64,000 nt of DNA from Hymenoscyphus infarciens. Lineage: Eukaryota > Ascomycota > Leotiomycetes > Helotiales > Helotiaceae. The notes beneath the pieces are model-generated. The model did not search any database and was not told the DNA's origin. It worked only from the letters and a program-made list of their open reading frames with translations. The position numbers were made by a program, and so were the translations under genes. Shown in pieces: positions 50,324-62,159 of the stretch. Each line of letters opens with the position of its first letter. Position 1 is the first letter of the stretch. The DNA lies in NCBI GenBank assembly GCA_001414345.1, contig LLCB01000288.1, forward strand, positions 1 through 64,000. Direction: 5' to 3'.

Positions 50324-52852
50324 ATGACGACCGGAAACATGAAGAGCACGCAATCCCAAGATGTACCCGACCAATTAGAAGTGGGGGTAGCAGGTACCAA
50401 TACATCACAACATCCATTTTCACAAAACACAAGTACCACCAAAATGAAGACTTTATCGCGCGAAGAACGTTCCCAGTTAATTGGACCATATACCTCGCCA
50501 GCCGGACTATACGAATACACGAAATCGCTTCCCTTTCTCGGCTCGGTTACTAGCGCTGTGACTTCCTTAGTTGCAGGCCAATGGACCGAAATCATCACGA
50601 CGTACACGGTCGGTGGCAGCGGTCTCGCAGACGGGGCGTGGATCAAAGGAACCTTCAAGTTTTACTCCGACTGGGCGCTTTTCCAAACGTCCAGTCCCCA
50701 GGAAAATAATTACGTGTCCGCGGAATACATCCCCGGCCCTCTGGTACCGGGACAACCTCCAGCGACTGTCCAGGAACTTGTAGTGAGGTTCGATCAGAAA
50801 GGTCATGAACGCCCTTTTCAGAAGGCTATCGTTGTTGATATCGTGGATGGGTATCTTAATCCGGGGGATCGGATTCTTGTGAGGCTTGGGGATCGGAGGT
50901 TTGGAGCGAAGGGGACGAGGGTGCAGAGTTTTGTTGAGGCGGGGTTTAGGATGAGGTGGTATATTGATCCCGTCGGGACTTCGAGGTTTGCTGAGATTAA
51001 ACCGGATATTGTTTTTGATGTTGTGAGTGGAGAGGCGACGCAGCTGAAAGTATGTACTCCTAGGGTCGTTGGAACTGGAGTTGGATTTCCGATTTATCTT
51101 CATCTGGAGGATAGATGGGGAAATGCTACTTCGGACGTTGAGGGGCTTTTTGGAGTTATTGCCATCAGAAGTACGGTCGATAGTAGTATTGGGCTCTCGA
51201 CTGAAGTTGAGATAAAAAACCAAGGTTGGACTTACGGAAAACACGACCTATCACTAGACACGCCTGGGGATTACATTGTTTCAGTACAGGTGAACTCTCG
51301 ACAGCAAAAGAACCTATTCAGTCATTCGGGTTATATTTCCGTCTTATCTTTAACCGTTCCTCGGGTTTTATTCGCCGACCTCCATGTTCACTCGGACGAC
51401 ACGGTGGGAACAAATTCCACAACTTACAACTTCTCCTACGCCCAAAAGATCGCAGGTCTCGACATCGTAGGCTACACAGCAAACGACTTCAACATCACGG
51501 CCGAAAAATGGGCAGCAACTCTCTCCATCATCCGTGAGATCAACCAAGAAGGCAACTTCGTCGTTTTCCCCGGCACCGAATGGTGCGGGAACTCAGCAGC
51601 AGGCGGAGACCACAACGTAGTGTTTCTCTCGGACCCCGTCTCCAGCCCCCCTGAATTCCCGATAGACAAACACGGAAACGTAGCACGAAGTTTCGAATGG
51701 AATGAAGATGGTCCTGCCGAACTGCAACCTGGTGCTTGGCCTCTTGATGAGTTATATGCTACTTACGCGCATGCACCAGAATCGCATCTTTTGATTCCGC
51801 ATGTTGGTGGGAGAAGATGCAATTTAGCTTGGCATCACCCTAAGCTTGAGAGGCTTCTTGAAATCGGTAGTGCCTGGGGGAGCTTTGAGTGGTTGCTACG
51901 TGATGCCATTCAGAGAGGGTATAAACTTGGTGTTTGTGCTAATTCTGATGAGCATCGGGGACGTTGTGGGGGTGGTGTTCCAGGGACTGCGGTTTTTGGG
52001 ACGAGAGGTGGACTCACTGGGGTTTTGGCAGGTGAAGTTTCGCGGGATGCTGTAGGGAAAGCTTTGCGCGGGAGGCATACCTTCGCAACGAGTGGGGAGA
52101 GACTTGTGGGGTTACTTTCTACTGAAGAGGGAGCTGTGCAGGGTGATGAAGTGGTTGTCGGGAATGGAAAAGTCAACGTGAACTACGCATTTTACGGCAA
52201 CACTGGGTTTTCTTCTATCGAAGGCTATGATGCTACTGGTCTCGTATTGAAACGAGATCTTTGGAGAGAGTCAAGTGTCGAAACGTCAAAATGGAGAACT
52301 TTACGGGTTACTTGGGGTGGAGCAAGACTTTACGATAGATATCGCGAAGCTGTATGGGATGGGGAAATCAAGATCTCTGACATTGATACTATTCATGCCT
52401 TTGGTGGTATCTCCAACATTCCAGAAGGCGAATATGTCACGTTGAATGATGGGAAAGTTACCTTCTCAACCCGCACAAGCGGCGATTTCGATGGTGTCAA
52501 CTTGACATTTCGAGGTAAAAATCCCAATTTCATCTCAATAAAAGGAACCCTAGGTGGTTATGTGAAAGTCGGGGATCCGTTGAAAGGAAACCCACATAAA
52601 GCACAGCCAACTTGGAACTTGGAGAGCACTTGGGAAGAGGCTTTGCAGCCGGGTGGTAAGTCCACGGAGATTCGAGGTGGCGCTGAACTCTTCGTTAGAG
52701 TTGAGGTTATCCCGGATGTTGAGCTGCCGGTGAGAGTTGAGGGTCAATTTTCCACGTCAATTGAGGAGGGAACCGAGAAGGCGATTTATTTCGTAGGGAG
52801 GGAGTGGGATGGAGGGAAGGTGGTTACGAGCCCTATATTTTTTACGACATGA
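50324..52852 (+). CDS. DUF3604/PHP-type metal-dependent hydrolase, single exon
   Basis: An 842-residue protein without introns. The N-terminal half (about 85-345) is rich in beta strands (for example GTFKFYSDWALFQT, PIYLHLEDRWGNA, DYIVSVQVNS), like the sandwich that precedes the catalytic part in DUF3604 proteins. The PHP-like part begins FADLHVHSDDTVG (H354 and H356), then VGYTANDFN, FPGTEWCGNSAAGGDHNVVF, LIPHVGGRRCNLAWHHP and LGVCANSDEHRG, giving the set of His, Asp and Glu residues expected for a multi-metal site. The family is found mainly in bacteria; its reaction is unknown. No signal peptide or membrane segment is visible. The ATG at 50324 is only 30 bp past the transposon TIR. Another in-frame ATG at 50444 (MKTLSREERSQ) begins the ordered part and may be the real start. 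Confidence 0.82.
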   Translation: MTTGNMKSTQSQDVPDQLEVGVAGTNTSQHPFSQNTSTTKMKTLSREERSQLIGPYTSPAGLYEYTKSLPFLGSVTSAVTSLVAGQWTEIITTYTVGGSGLADGAWIKGTFKFYSDWALFQTSSPQENNYVSAEYIPGPLVPGQPPATVQELVVRFDQKGHERPFQKAIVVDIVDGYLNPGDRILVRLGDRRFGAKGTRVQSFVEAGFRMRWYIDPVGTSRFAEIKPDIVFDVVSGEATQLKVCTPRVVGTGVGFPIYLHLEDRWGNATSDVEGLFGVIAIRSTVDSSIGLSTEVEIKNQGWTYGKHDLSLDTPGDYIVSVQVNSRQQKNLFSHSGYISVLSLTVPRVLFADLHVHSDDTVGTNSTTYNFSYAQKIAGLDIVGYTANDFNITAEKWAATLSIIREINQEGNFVVFPGTEWCGNSAAGGDHNVVFLSDPVSSPPEFPIDKHGNVARSFEWNEDGPAELQPGAWPLDELYATYAHAPESHLLIPHVGGRRCNLAWHHPKLERLLEIGSAWGSFEWLLRDAIQRGYKLGVCANSDEHRGRCGGGVPGTAVFGTRGGLTGVLAGEVSRDAVGKALRGRHTFATSGERLVGLLSTEEGAVQGDEVVVGNGKVNVNYAFYGNTGFSSIEGYDATGLVLKRDLWRESSVETSKWRTLRVTWGGARLYDRYREAVWDGEIKISDIDTIHAFGGISNIPEGEYVTLNDGKVTFSTRTSGDFDGVNLTFRGKNPNFISIKGTLGGYVKVGDPLKGNPHKAQPTWNLESTWEEALQPGGKSTEIRGGAELFVRVEVIPDVELPVRVEGQFSTSIEEGTEKAIYFVGREWDGGKVVTSPIFFTT

Positions 52853-55800
52853 CTATTCGCACTGCTGGAACGAGTAAATGTATTTACTGGTGAGCTCCTC
52901 GGACTTTACTGATAGAAGAAAACGTGAAGTGATCCACAGGTCTGGTCCTAACCCCTGTAACCTACTCGGTCTCAGAAATGATGCTGCTTAAAACCACCAA
53001 GTCTCAAGTGTTGGGAGGAATCATACATGTGATCGCATCTCAGCAGAACAATCGGAAGCAGTTCCGTAGAAGCTCTCTAAGTGGAAATAAAATGGCTTAT
53101 TCCGATGTCTCGAAAACCACCAACTGTCTCGGGAGAATCTCCCCCTGCTTTTTCCAGCCCTTCCCACATCTCCCCGCATCCAAAAATAGTCACGTGTCTT
53201 GCATTGTTGGCGCTGCTCCTTCATGCTCTCTGACACAAATATTAGGCTTAGGCTGTGTTAATACGAATTTAGCTCAGCATGATGCCCAAAAATAGAGGCG
53301 AGAGCCTGACCGCCAGTGTCAATAGACGTCAAGTTGGTGACTTGAAATCTCGTGTGATGCAGCCTTCACGAATTAAAGCTCTTGCCGAAAAAATAATTGG
53401 CCATGCGGCCGAAAACCCTCCTATCCGGCGGCTGGCGGCTGACGGCTGACGGTGAGTTTGTTGAAAGAAAGATGACCCAACATACGCCCTCGTATATTTC
53501 CCCGCCTCCATTCCAGCCCCCAGAAAAGAGCACAGCAGAATCCTCGAGCCTCCCCTGTGGTGGGAGAAATAGAAGCGCCCAAACTGTTTGAAGCGAGATT
53601 CGATTCAAAGAAAAGGTTAGCGGGAAAGAGCTAATTCCCAATGCCGGAGGACTTAATTCCTTCCGGTTTTAGTGGATATTTTCAAAGAAGAAAAAAGAAG
53701 AAGAAAGCGTTAGCGCACCGGGATGATCTTGTGCTAGGTGTGTGTTAGTAGTTCGTATGTGTGCAATGAACCCCTCGTGAAAATGAAGGTTGTGTAACTA
53801 AGTAGTGCACAATTAAAGTTTCATCTCGCGAAGCGCCATGGACTAAACGTGCTTACAGACGGATGCACCCACCGTTGGGAAAACTAGAAAGGATATTTAG
53901 ATTAGAACGCAAGCCAACAGAGTGGTACCCTTATTGGCTATAATTTGAAAAGTCAAGGTTGATTCATGGAAAGAAGAGAAATAACCGACCCGAGTCTGTA
54001 ACCGAGCTGGCGACTATCGCGTCCACTTGTGGTGACACGAATTTTATATGTGGGCCAAGGCAGGGTATCGTAGATAAGTGAAAAGGCGGGGGTTGAGAAA
54101 CCTGGTCGAGGGCTTGGGCGCCTAATTTTGATCTTTGCATCGACGTGGGTCTTAGCCAGGGCTGTCAGCCATGCCATCTAAGGACTGCTGTCAATGTGGA
54201 GCTTGTTGTACGTACGTTGAGAAAACTTCGGATGAATGCTCAAGTCTTCGGGGATAGGAAGGCACATTCTATTGTACGTAAAATACAACCCACCGTACTC
54301 TCCACGAGTTCCAAGGAACATCGTTACCTTAACTTGAATATGTGCTATGTAAATTTTGACATGAAAAGCGTGGTGAGGCAACCTTAATGCCAATATGCAA
54401 TATCAAGCTCTTCGTGGCATCAGGCCGCTTGCGGGTACGTCAAACATATTCAGCAAGGTTGGTTGCAACCGAAACCACTCGTTTTGGCAGTCGTTTATGC
54501 ATGACATTCATCATCTAGCGGCTTGTGCTGGGTTTGGACATGCGCTTACGACAAATGAAAGCTGAACCTGCATTTGTTGGCATTCTAAAAGTTGATTGGT
54601 TGATCGATTTCTGCGCGTTCCTTGGTGACTTTCCCCCAGCGGCCCCCAACCGATCAAGTAGGTATAAAACAGCGGCTTGGACTTTGCAGCGGTCGTGGCA
54701 ATGATGAAATTATATCAGAGCCTTGAGTTCGAACTTGAATCCTTGTTCAACACAACCACGTTTTCCCCCCTTCTCGACCAGGAAAATGGCATATGAACAC
54801 AAGGATTCAAAGGTGACCTTGTCGCAGTATGGAATACATGGGGGACTTCATTCACCCTGATTTGTTTTGGTGATAGAGACAGGAGAGAGAAGCAGTGCCG
54901 AGTTGCCATGCGGTGATACTACCGTATGCTGTATCCTCGCCTCTGCTATGCGTTCATTCGACAAGGGCCGGAATGCAATCTAAGAAGTTGCTCGAGCATA
55001 CAATGTATGATGTGTCGTAAGTAAATGGGTGTCCTCTCAATCGTTGCCATCCTCCATGCATGTGGGAGAATTGGGAAATCAGAAAGGTGAGAAAATGCGC
55101 CCTAGATCGAAAGATTAACCAGATGGTAAAATCTACTGAGTGTAGCAGCCTCAAAATCTACCTGGGGTAGCTGAAGTATACGACCAATAGTTAAATGTAT
55201 TCCAATTGCTTAGTTAAAATAACCAACACCACACCGACATCAAATACAGCCCTACGAACATGGGCCGCCAATGCTTCAAACTTCTATTCTCCAGCCATTT
55301 TTGTTAGCCGATGCAGATCCAACCGTCAATTCACAACGGATGCGCCAGGAAACCCAGCGACTGCAGCTTCCCCATCAGCTTCGGCAGCCTTGAGAAACAA
55401 TAGACCTGACCAAGCTATAACCATGTTTGTGGTCGTGATGCTGTTTGTGGAAGCGCGATTTCGGTTATTGGACTGCTAAATGCAGACTAGATGGGGAATT
55501 TCCCAATGCAGCTACACTCAAAATAAGGTTGCTTTGGTTAGTTGCCTGAAAGAAACCAATGAGTCGCAGGGCAGCCTTGTTTCTTCTTTTTCAAGCAGGT
55601 GGTTTTTGTTGGTGGCGATTCTCCCAAGTTCGTGAACTGTCACTTGACTCGACCTCTTTCACACCTCACACCGACCAAAAGCTTCCAGGTAATGAAACAT
55701 CACGAATTATGTCGCATTATTTGGGTATCATTGACCATTCTTCGTCGCATGCTGCCACGGAATATGATGGCTGGTTTTGCCTTCTGCCAAACAATTCATC

Positions 55801-57678
55801 TTAGCCGGAGGGGTTGTCACCCTGGTGGCACAGGTTTGGGAGGCGTATGGCTGTGGACGTTTCATTTCCTGCAGACGAGCAGTCAAGATAACGGCATAAA
55901 CAGATTCGAGCCAGCAGACTTTGGACGAGGGATCTGCTAAGGATGTGACGAGAAGCACCACAACACATGCACAGAAAGCAAAACCTCCAATAAGCGCCCA
56001 AAGACAGAGAATTGTGCCCATGCGAACTGCATGCTGCATCGCTGATAGTCTGGTAGATTGCGGGATGGTGGTGGGCACAGGGTGTCTTGAGAGGAGAAGG
56101 GAACGAATCCTCTGCTTTTCGTGATTGGGTTGCTTTATTCTGCAAAGCGCCAGCGCAAGTGGCGGGGATTATGATAGCAGCCAGCTGATGTTGTATGGTC
56201 GCCAATGGAGGGAGATATTTTGAAGTGCCGATGGGTTTGAGCCGTGAAAGCCCCTCACGACGCATGTGCTCTAGCCACCAATCAGGGCTAGTATAGTATC
56301 CATCGAAAGCTCGTCAATGTTGATGTAGGAATATAGAATGCGTTCCAGAGGTGGCAAAGGGGAGTAGGGGGCAGACAACAGTCAGCTAGCTCTGTTGGTT
56401 CCAACATAGGAAAGCTTGGTATCTCAAAATCTGGGAGCAGGAATTCTTGAAATAGGCACACACAAAGATGGAACGAACTGCACGAGTTCCATCAGTCCTG
56501 CAGTGATATTATAATATCGACACCCTCATCTGAATCTTGAGTGGGGAATTTGCTTGAATTCGGAGGACACAAGGTTATTTTTGTGGCACGTAAGATTTTC
56601 CCGCTAGCGAGCACCCATCTCTTCCTTTTTGTGTGTGCCAAATGAACCACCGCGAGAAAAATTCCGGGGGGATCAAGCAAAACAGGTTGGTCTATTCGGT
56701 CTCCGCTAGTCAAAGCACCTGCGTTATACAAGGTTGCTAAGTCTTTGCGGACTGAATTTTGAGATTGTTTGCTGATAACCCGTCATCGGAAGGGCTTTCC
56801 TTCCCCCCGAAAATCCCCCATCTTTCCCGTTTGCTTTCCAAATTTACAAGACAAATCCCACGAATACCGACTTGAGAGAAAGGGGGGGGGGGTGGAATGG
56901 CACTGCACAAGGCCAAGACACTTTGAAAACTCAGTTAGGATAGTGAGAGAATATGAGGGAGGTACGAATCAATTTCAAGGAGAGTCTGCTAGATTTTCGT
57001 TAGTGCCACTGGGTCTCAATGGTCGCCTAGACTCTCCGGTAGTTTTATATTAAGCAGTAGGTGGTGCGAAGGACAAAACACTTCTTAGCTGTCTCAGAAT
57101 AGAGATACAGAGATACTTCCGTTGAGAATACCTCGTCGAAATTCCTTGGTGCGTATTATTCAGCTGAATGTTACCGCAGGTTCGTTTGTCGTATCAAGAG
57201 TCTCTGTCAACTTTACACACATTATATTTGACGTGACTGGTTTGCCCAAGGTACGGTATTGGTTGCCCCTTCTCGGCACCGTAGGCTCTTTTTAGCACAG
57301 GGGTAATCAGGAAGTCTAATGAAAATAGTGACTTCTCCAAATTACAAGAGATGGGGAGCTATGATCAACTCGCAGATACTAAAAGGAGCTAAGCAGTAAG
57401 TATCTGAAAGGTATATATTCTGGAACTTTGAACTTAAGAGGCACCTTGTTTGGAGTAAGCAAAATGGGGGGGGGGGGTTTTTTTAATTCCGCTATAAAAT
57501 TTGGAAGATTCGAAGCAAAGAGACTACAAAGAAATGGCGTGGGGAGAGCTTTCCTAGTTAGCCGCTCTGTGGTTTTTGAAGAATAAAGCAAGAGTTAAGC
57601 CTCTATGGGATCTTGATTTAATAAAAAGAACATTGGTCATACAATAGAGCCACTTCGCAAGGAACCACAAGCAAAATA
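52853..57678. other. Gene-poor stretch of 4.8 kb
   Basis: No confident gene. One minus-strand frame, about 56019-55728, encodes a possible small membrane protein with one strong hydrophobic segment (MGTILCLWALIGGFAFCACV) but no recognised family. G-runs at 56882-56891 and 57465-57477 mark low-complexity spots. A TATAAAA box at 54664-54670 has no clear gene after it. Composition is ordinary. Confidence 0.4.
55728..56019 (-). CDS. Hypothetical small protein with one membrane segment (weak)
   Basis: Read from Met near 56019 (MGTILCLW, within a longer frame from 56078), it has one hydrophobic helix of about 25 residues, then a polar, Cys-containing tail to a stop at 55728. No homologue is recognised, codon use is unremarkable and no flanking intron is evident. 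It could be a chance frame. Confidence 0.2.
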
Positions 57679-59505
57679 TCATATTAATTCAAAATCTCGC
57701 ACGTAATTTTGAGAGGCAGTTCTATCTATTGCCTCTCCATTCATAATTCCATGAATATATGCCTCACCCACAAGCTTGAATGTGTTTCCATCCCCTCTGA
57801 GAATGATCGGTGTCGAGCAGCCGAATATGATGCAAATCAAGTCCCCATTCTTGCATACCTTGCCACCAAGTCCAACGTTCCCTGATGCAGTTGTGATCAA
57901 GCGTCTTGAGCTCCAATGCTGTGAATCTCTATAATCAAAGAATTCTGCAGTTTTACAGTTCGAAGTCGGATTCTTTCGGTGAGCAAGCTCTTCATGTACC
58001 CATGTTTCAATTGTTTTGCCGGACACCATGAGGGTTTTGTTATAGTAATACCATCCTTCGAAAGTATGGGGACTAGGTAAGCTTTTTTGTTCGGATGACC
58101 ACAAACAGCATTGTTGTATAAACAAGTCCGACACATCGTTCAATATATCGGCCGTTGGTTTGGGTAATGGAGGTAGTGAGCCGGCTATGAGTGCTTGACA
58201 AATTGCATCAATTATCTTTCTGCCGTTATAAAGGATGGAATTTGAGACCGTTTGATGGAGTGTGCTCTCAAATGAAGAGCTCGGGGATCCTTCAAGCACT
58301 TGAGCTAAACCATCAACATGATCTACAACAAAACCTCGAACATTTAAAGTCCCCTTGTGTGTATCGATAGATACTGTCGCATTGGAATTCTGGTCAGCGA
58401 AAACAGGGGTCAATGATGAAATCGAAGAATTGATGGTGGATGTTGCCCGATGACAAAAGTCGGGAACCCACGACGGTAATTCGATGCCCAGGGCCCTCTC
58501 ATAGACAGGAAGTCCAGATAGACTAAGAATGTCCAATCTGTTCGACTTTTGAATTATTTTGATCGTGGCTTGTTTGTATGTCTCCGCAATGGAGATGTTG
58601 TAGTCAGGATGTGGGACGATTTCTGAGCTGTCACTTGCTAGGTTCAAAATCGCGTATATTTTATCTCTTGGATCGGAGCATGATGCAGGACCAGTCCTGT
58701 AAAGAGTTCGAAGTAGCGAGTCATTTTCCCATGGCTCTCTATGGAAATATGTCCCAGCAAGGGAGAAAGTCCCATACTCAAGTACCAGACCTTCTTGTTT
58801 CAAAAGCAGTGGTCTCTGTATTCTCTGTTGCTTGATCAAAACATCTAAGCATCTGGAGATAGAAGAGGTATCAAGCTGATCCGGGCCACAGAATACCACC
58901 GTATCTTTAGCCGCGACCATTTCCTGGATGATCCAGATTCGTCTCCACCACGAACGTCGCAACATGTGGTACAACGCTCGCCACTCCGTAGTATTTTTTC
59001 TTGTTAGCAGAGAGTTTTGTATCCACTCGCCGGAGTTCTCTCCTTGCTGGCTAATTTTTCGTATCATTTGAAAAGCTTCTTTGCTATTTTCCCTCTCAGG
59101 CCCCAGCCATACTGTCACAAGTTGTGCCTGGGCATAAATCTGTCGCATTTTTAGGATCTGGTGGCTCTTCTCATTTTTGTCGTTTTGGTTGATGCAAATA
59201 GCATCTATCCAGATAGGGATATTTCCTAGACCACGTTCCCTACGAGACTTCAAAGCTGCGGCCAAGTTTGGGCCGACGGTCAACCTTTCCCCGTCGACAA
59301 TGATTTCTTGGGGCAAGATTTGATTGGAAACCTCATCTGACCAGGCATAAGAGAGAGCATGGTAGTCTGGGTGGTGATTCAGTGACACCTGGAAGAGTGA
59401 ACATTGTATGCGAAAGGGATCTTGGGGAGTTGCCGGGTGGATTTTGAGAAGTCGAATCGTAATGCCGTCAGCTTCAAGCGGGGTGTATTGAAAGGATACA
59501 GGCAT
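57679..59505 (-). CDS. HET-domain protein (heterokaryon incompatibility type)
   Basis: 608 residues without coding introns. The HET domain covers about residues 45-200: YHALSYAWSDEV, GPNLAAALKSRR, IPIWIDAICINQNDKNEK, MRQIYAQAQLVTVWLGPE, with a further conserved block WWRRIWIIQEMVAAKDTVVF. Proteins with this domain trigger cell death when incompatible hyphae fuse or after NLR-type signalling; the C-terminal 400 residues are variable in the family and have no known fold here. DPRDKIYAILNLA and LPSWVPDF are usual in stand-alone HET proteins. The frame stays open to 59652, but a GTAAGT donor at 59597 and a CCAG acceptor ending at 59517 suggest a leader intron of about 81 bp, putting the start at the ATG at 59505 (MPVSFQYTPLEADG). 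It lies in an accessory-looking region with ankyrin and Cys-rich genes. Confidence 0.88.
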   Translation of the reverse strand: MPVSFQYTPLEADGITIRLLKIHPATPQDPFRIQCSLFQVSLNHHPDYHALSYAWSDEVSNQILPQEIIVDGERLTVGPNLAAALKSRRERGLGNIPIWIDAICINQNDKNEKSHQILKMRQIYAQAQLVTVWLGPERENSKEAFQMIRKISQQGENSGEWIQNSLLTRKNTTEWRALYHMLRRSWWRRIWIIQEMVAAKDTVVFCGPDQLDTSSISRCLDVLIKQQRIQRPLLLKQEGLVLEYGTFSLAGTYFHREPWENDSLLRTLYRTGPASCSDPRDKIYAILNLASDSSEIVPHPDYNISIAETYKQATIKIIQKSNRLDILSLSGLPVYERALGIELPSWVPDFCHRATSTINSSISSLTPVFADQNSNATVSIDTHKGTLNVRGFVVDHVDGLAQVLEGSPSSSFESTLHQTVSNSILYNGRKIIDAICQALIAGSLPPLPKPTADILNDVSDLFIQQCCLWSSEQKSLPSPHTFEGWYYYNKTLMVSGKTIETWVHEELAHRKNPTSNCKTAEFFDYRDSQHWSSRRLITTASGNVGLGGKVCKNGDLICIIFGCSTPIILRGDGNTFKLVGEAYIHGIMNGEAIDRTASQNYVRDFELI

Positions 59506-61640
59506 AGTGATTGCCTCTGGCTCAAACAGCAACAGAGTTAAACTTTTAGCATATTCTTGTTCCCTCAATTCTCTGAAGAGGGACTGTTTAGACTTACCGG
59601 TCGTGATGGCTCGACACGGTGAAAGCCGACGTAAATTCCAGCAGTAGTTCACAACAGGCCGCGGAGAACGAAACTGGGGGATATGTGATGCTTCATTTAT
59701 ATGGTAAGCTCTGCTGCCTGTTTAGGTGAAGGAAGCATCAAAACCTTCGAGATGAAATTCTCCGGTCGTGAGTTACCTGGTGCTGCGCCACGTCATAACC
59801 TCGTGAGAACACTCGATATAGTAATTTCATCTCTAAACCCCATTGAACAGGCTTAAATATGTTGATAATAGAAAATAAATCGTTGTTGACTCGTTCGACC
59901 TTTGTCGCCAGTCTTTCATTCCAAAGTTGGCGGACGACTTGGGCTAGGATGTAAGTCGACACGTGACTGTACAAATAAGAAAGCTTTTAGATAGCGCACT
60001 AGAAATAAATGATTCTTCTACTTCTCCTATAATAAGCTGACTGATGGCAATGAGTAAAGGAAAAGACAGCAGTGGGTCACATGTTAATCACGTGCTAAAA
60101 GTCACGTTTTAGATACCAGTAGACCTTAAAAGTAAAGTACCCGTTGTTTGGATTTTCCAGTATTATTTTGGAACACAAAAAAGCCCAAAAAGACCTAAAG
60201 TAATAGTCCCAACTTGTTTCAAGTGCGTTGGATAATTTACTTGAATTACCCTATAAAGTTAGAACAGCGAAGGCTTGTAGCTCTGAAACACACGAGTATT
60301 GTAATTACACTGTACGGTGATATTCTGGTGTCAAGGCTTCGAGGGTTTTGTTGAAGGTTTTGTCGCAAATTCAAAAGACGACGGAAAGCTCCCACGCATT
60401 CGTGTCCTGGAAGGGCGTTTTGCCACAAAAAAGGTCTATACTCAATTCACATCACGGCCGACTCTATACTTGCGTCAATACCTTGCATCCACCGAATCTT
60501 GGTGTTCCAAAATAGGAGTAGCTTCTTCTAACAAAATCGTTTCAATAACGCCAATCGAACTGGATAAATTGCGTCTAAACTCTTGAAGTGCTTCAAACAC
60601 GGTGAGTAACGTAAATGGTATTAAAAAAACTTCCTTTTTAATGTAAAATGATCTAAGTATGACAAAAGTCTTAAAAAGTCTGCGAAGACTGAACTTTGAG
60701 CTGTAATATCCAGGCTCCGGTGGCTTAATTTATTTCGTAGAATGTTCCGTTCGCAAGGATCAATATGCCTTCACTGCTATTATCATTCTCTGTGTAGTTC
60801 AAATTAGCAGGTATGTTTACCTCTAGTCTTGTCAAACACTTGGGGGCTTCTTTGAGTCTTCTGATAGATTCTGTTTCATAGATCAACTGGGGTTGAGGTT
60901 ACTTTGGGCGGGGGGTGATATCGCAGTTCAGTCAACTATCTGCAAGGTGAAACTGATGGGGCAAACTCTTTTAATATCTTGCTTAGACCCTCAGAAAAGA
61001 TGTGTAATGGTTAGCGAATAATAGTTTTATAAGAGGGGAAATTAGCGAGTGATGTATGTCAGGGTGAAAACCTAGGAATGTTTGGAAATGAACATCTATT
61101 GGCCCCAATTCAGTGCGATAATTCTTGAGACCGACAATAAGAGAGATATTCAGATCACAGAGACTTGTCCTTTACCAATTGAGGATGTGACGCCTCTTTT
61201 ATTGGATTCACAAAACCTCTTTTGTGTGACTTTGCATGGAATATAATCTAGTCATAACAGATAGGTGAAATTAATTTTCCAACAAAACCGCATGTCTTCT
61301 AATCAGTTTTTAGGTAACTACTGTATTAGGTGCTTCGTTAACGTGATTCAGTAGCAAGCCAGTTAGTTTCATGTAACAGCATAAGATTCACGATTTTTGT
61401 GATGTCTCGTGCTGCTTTCTGGGTGTTTTCTTGTTATTTGGGGTCGCTCTTTCAAGTGATTCAGGGACTCCAATAACCTTATACCTCCTTCCCGTCTATA
61501 AGAAAGCTTCTGATTGTTCTTACCATTGTCCATTCCCAAACACAGAACTCCCCTCTTTACCAAAAAAAGAACCAACTTAGCAACATTTTCAAGAATACCC
61601 TACAAGTAACAGTCAGTTTTTGGCTCTACCTTACATCATA
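59506..61640. other. HET leader region and gene-poor DNA, 2.1 kb
   Basis: Holds the proposed 5' leader intron of the HET gene (59517-59597). A short minus-strand frame (59738-59974) reads like a protein fragment (ERVNNDLFSIINIFKPVQWG) but has no family. Short frames around 60246-60586 on both strands are not credible. The C-rich sequence ACCAAAAAAAGAACCAAC near 61559 precedes the small Cys-rich gene. Confidence 0.4.
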
Positions 61641-62022
61641 ATGTCCCACAATACGAACTCCAAAGATATTATGTCTACAATGCCCCCAACCAGTTGGTCC
61701 TGCTGTGTGGTACGTGCTCTCCTCTCAATTTTGACTTGATATCTTGACTAATACACGCTAGTGCCGCTATGGCGGAGCATATATGAATCGATCCTTCACA
61801 TGTAGCTACGGCTATTGCAAGCATGAGTGGTGCAATAGTTGCTCTCCTGATCGAACAAGCTATGACGAAAGCTACGTCCCAAGTCTGGAAAAGAATGGAA
61901 GAGGAAAGACGTTCGCTGGTGGCATGTCCTGGGAACAAGGAGTTGGTAATACCAAGAAAGTCGAAGACAGCAAGAAAGATACAGGAGAGGAGAAGAATGA
62001 AGCTCCTGGAGGAGCTGATTAG
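61641..62022 (+). CDS. Small cysteine-rich, probably zinc-binding protein, two exons
   Basis: Exons are 61641-61709 and 61762-62022, 109 residues. The 52-bp intron (GTACGT, branch GACTAAT, CTAG) joins SWSCCV to CRYGGAYMNRSFTCSYG. This gives W-x-C-C-x-C, a spacer, C-x4-C-x-H-x2-C-x2-C (CSYGYCKHEWCNSC). The Cys/His set resembles a zinc-ribbon or degenerate RING module often seen in short fungal proteins of the form W-x-C-C-x-C...C-x-H-x-x-C-x-x-C. The tail is Lys/Glu/Gly-rich and disordered. There is no signal peptide, so an intracellular protein is more likely than a secreted effector. Its role is unknown. Confidence 0.7.
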
Positions 62023-62159
62023 GGGCGATTACTGGCTGAGGACAATGTACATTCTCGTTGGCGTTCATTTGTACTTCAGTTTACAAAATCACTTCGAGCT
62101 GGAGTCGGTCGTACATGATTCTCATTATGATATATTTAGTTCTTCTGATATGAAGTGAA

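Noticed and set aside
50567..51244. 225-codon minus-strand frame
   Set aside because: Antisense shadow of the DUF3604 gene, low-complexity.
54664..54720. TATAAAA box suggesting a promoter
   Set aside because: No plausible coding sequence follows on the plus strand.
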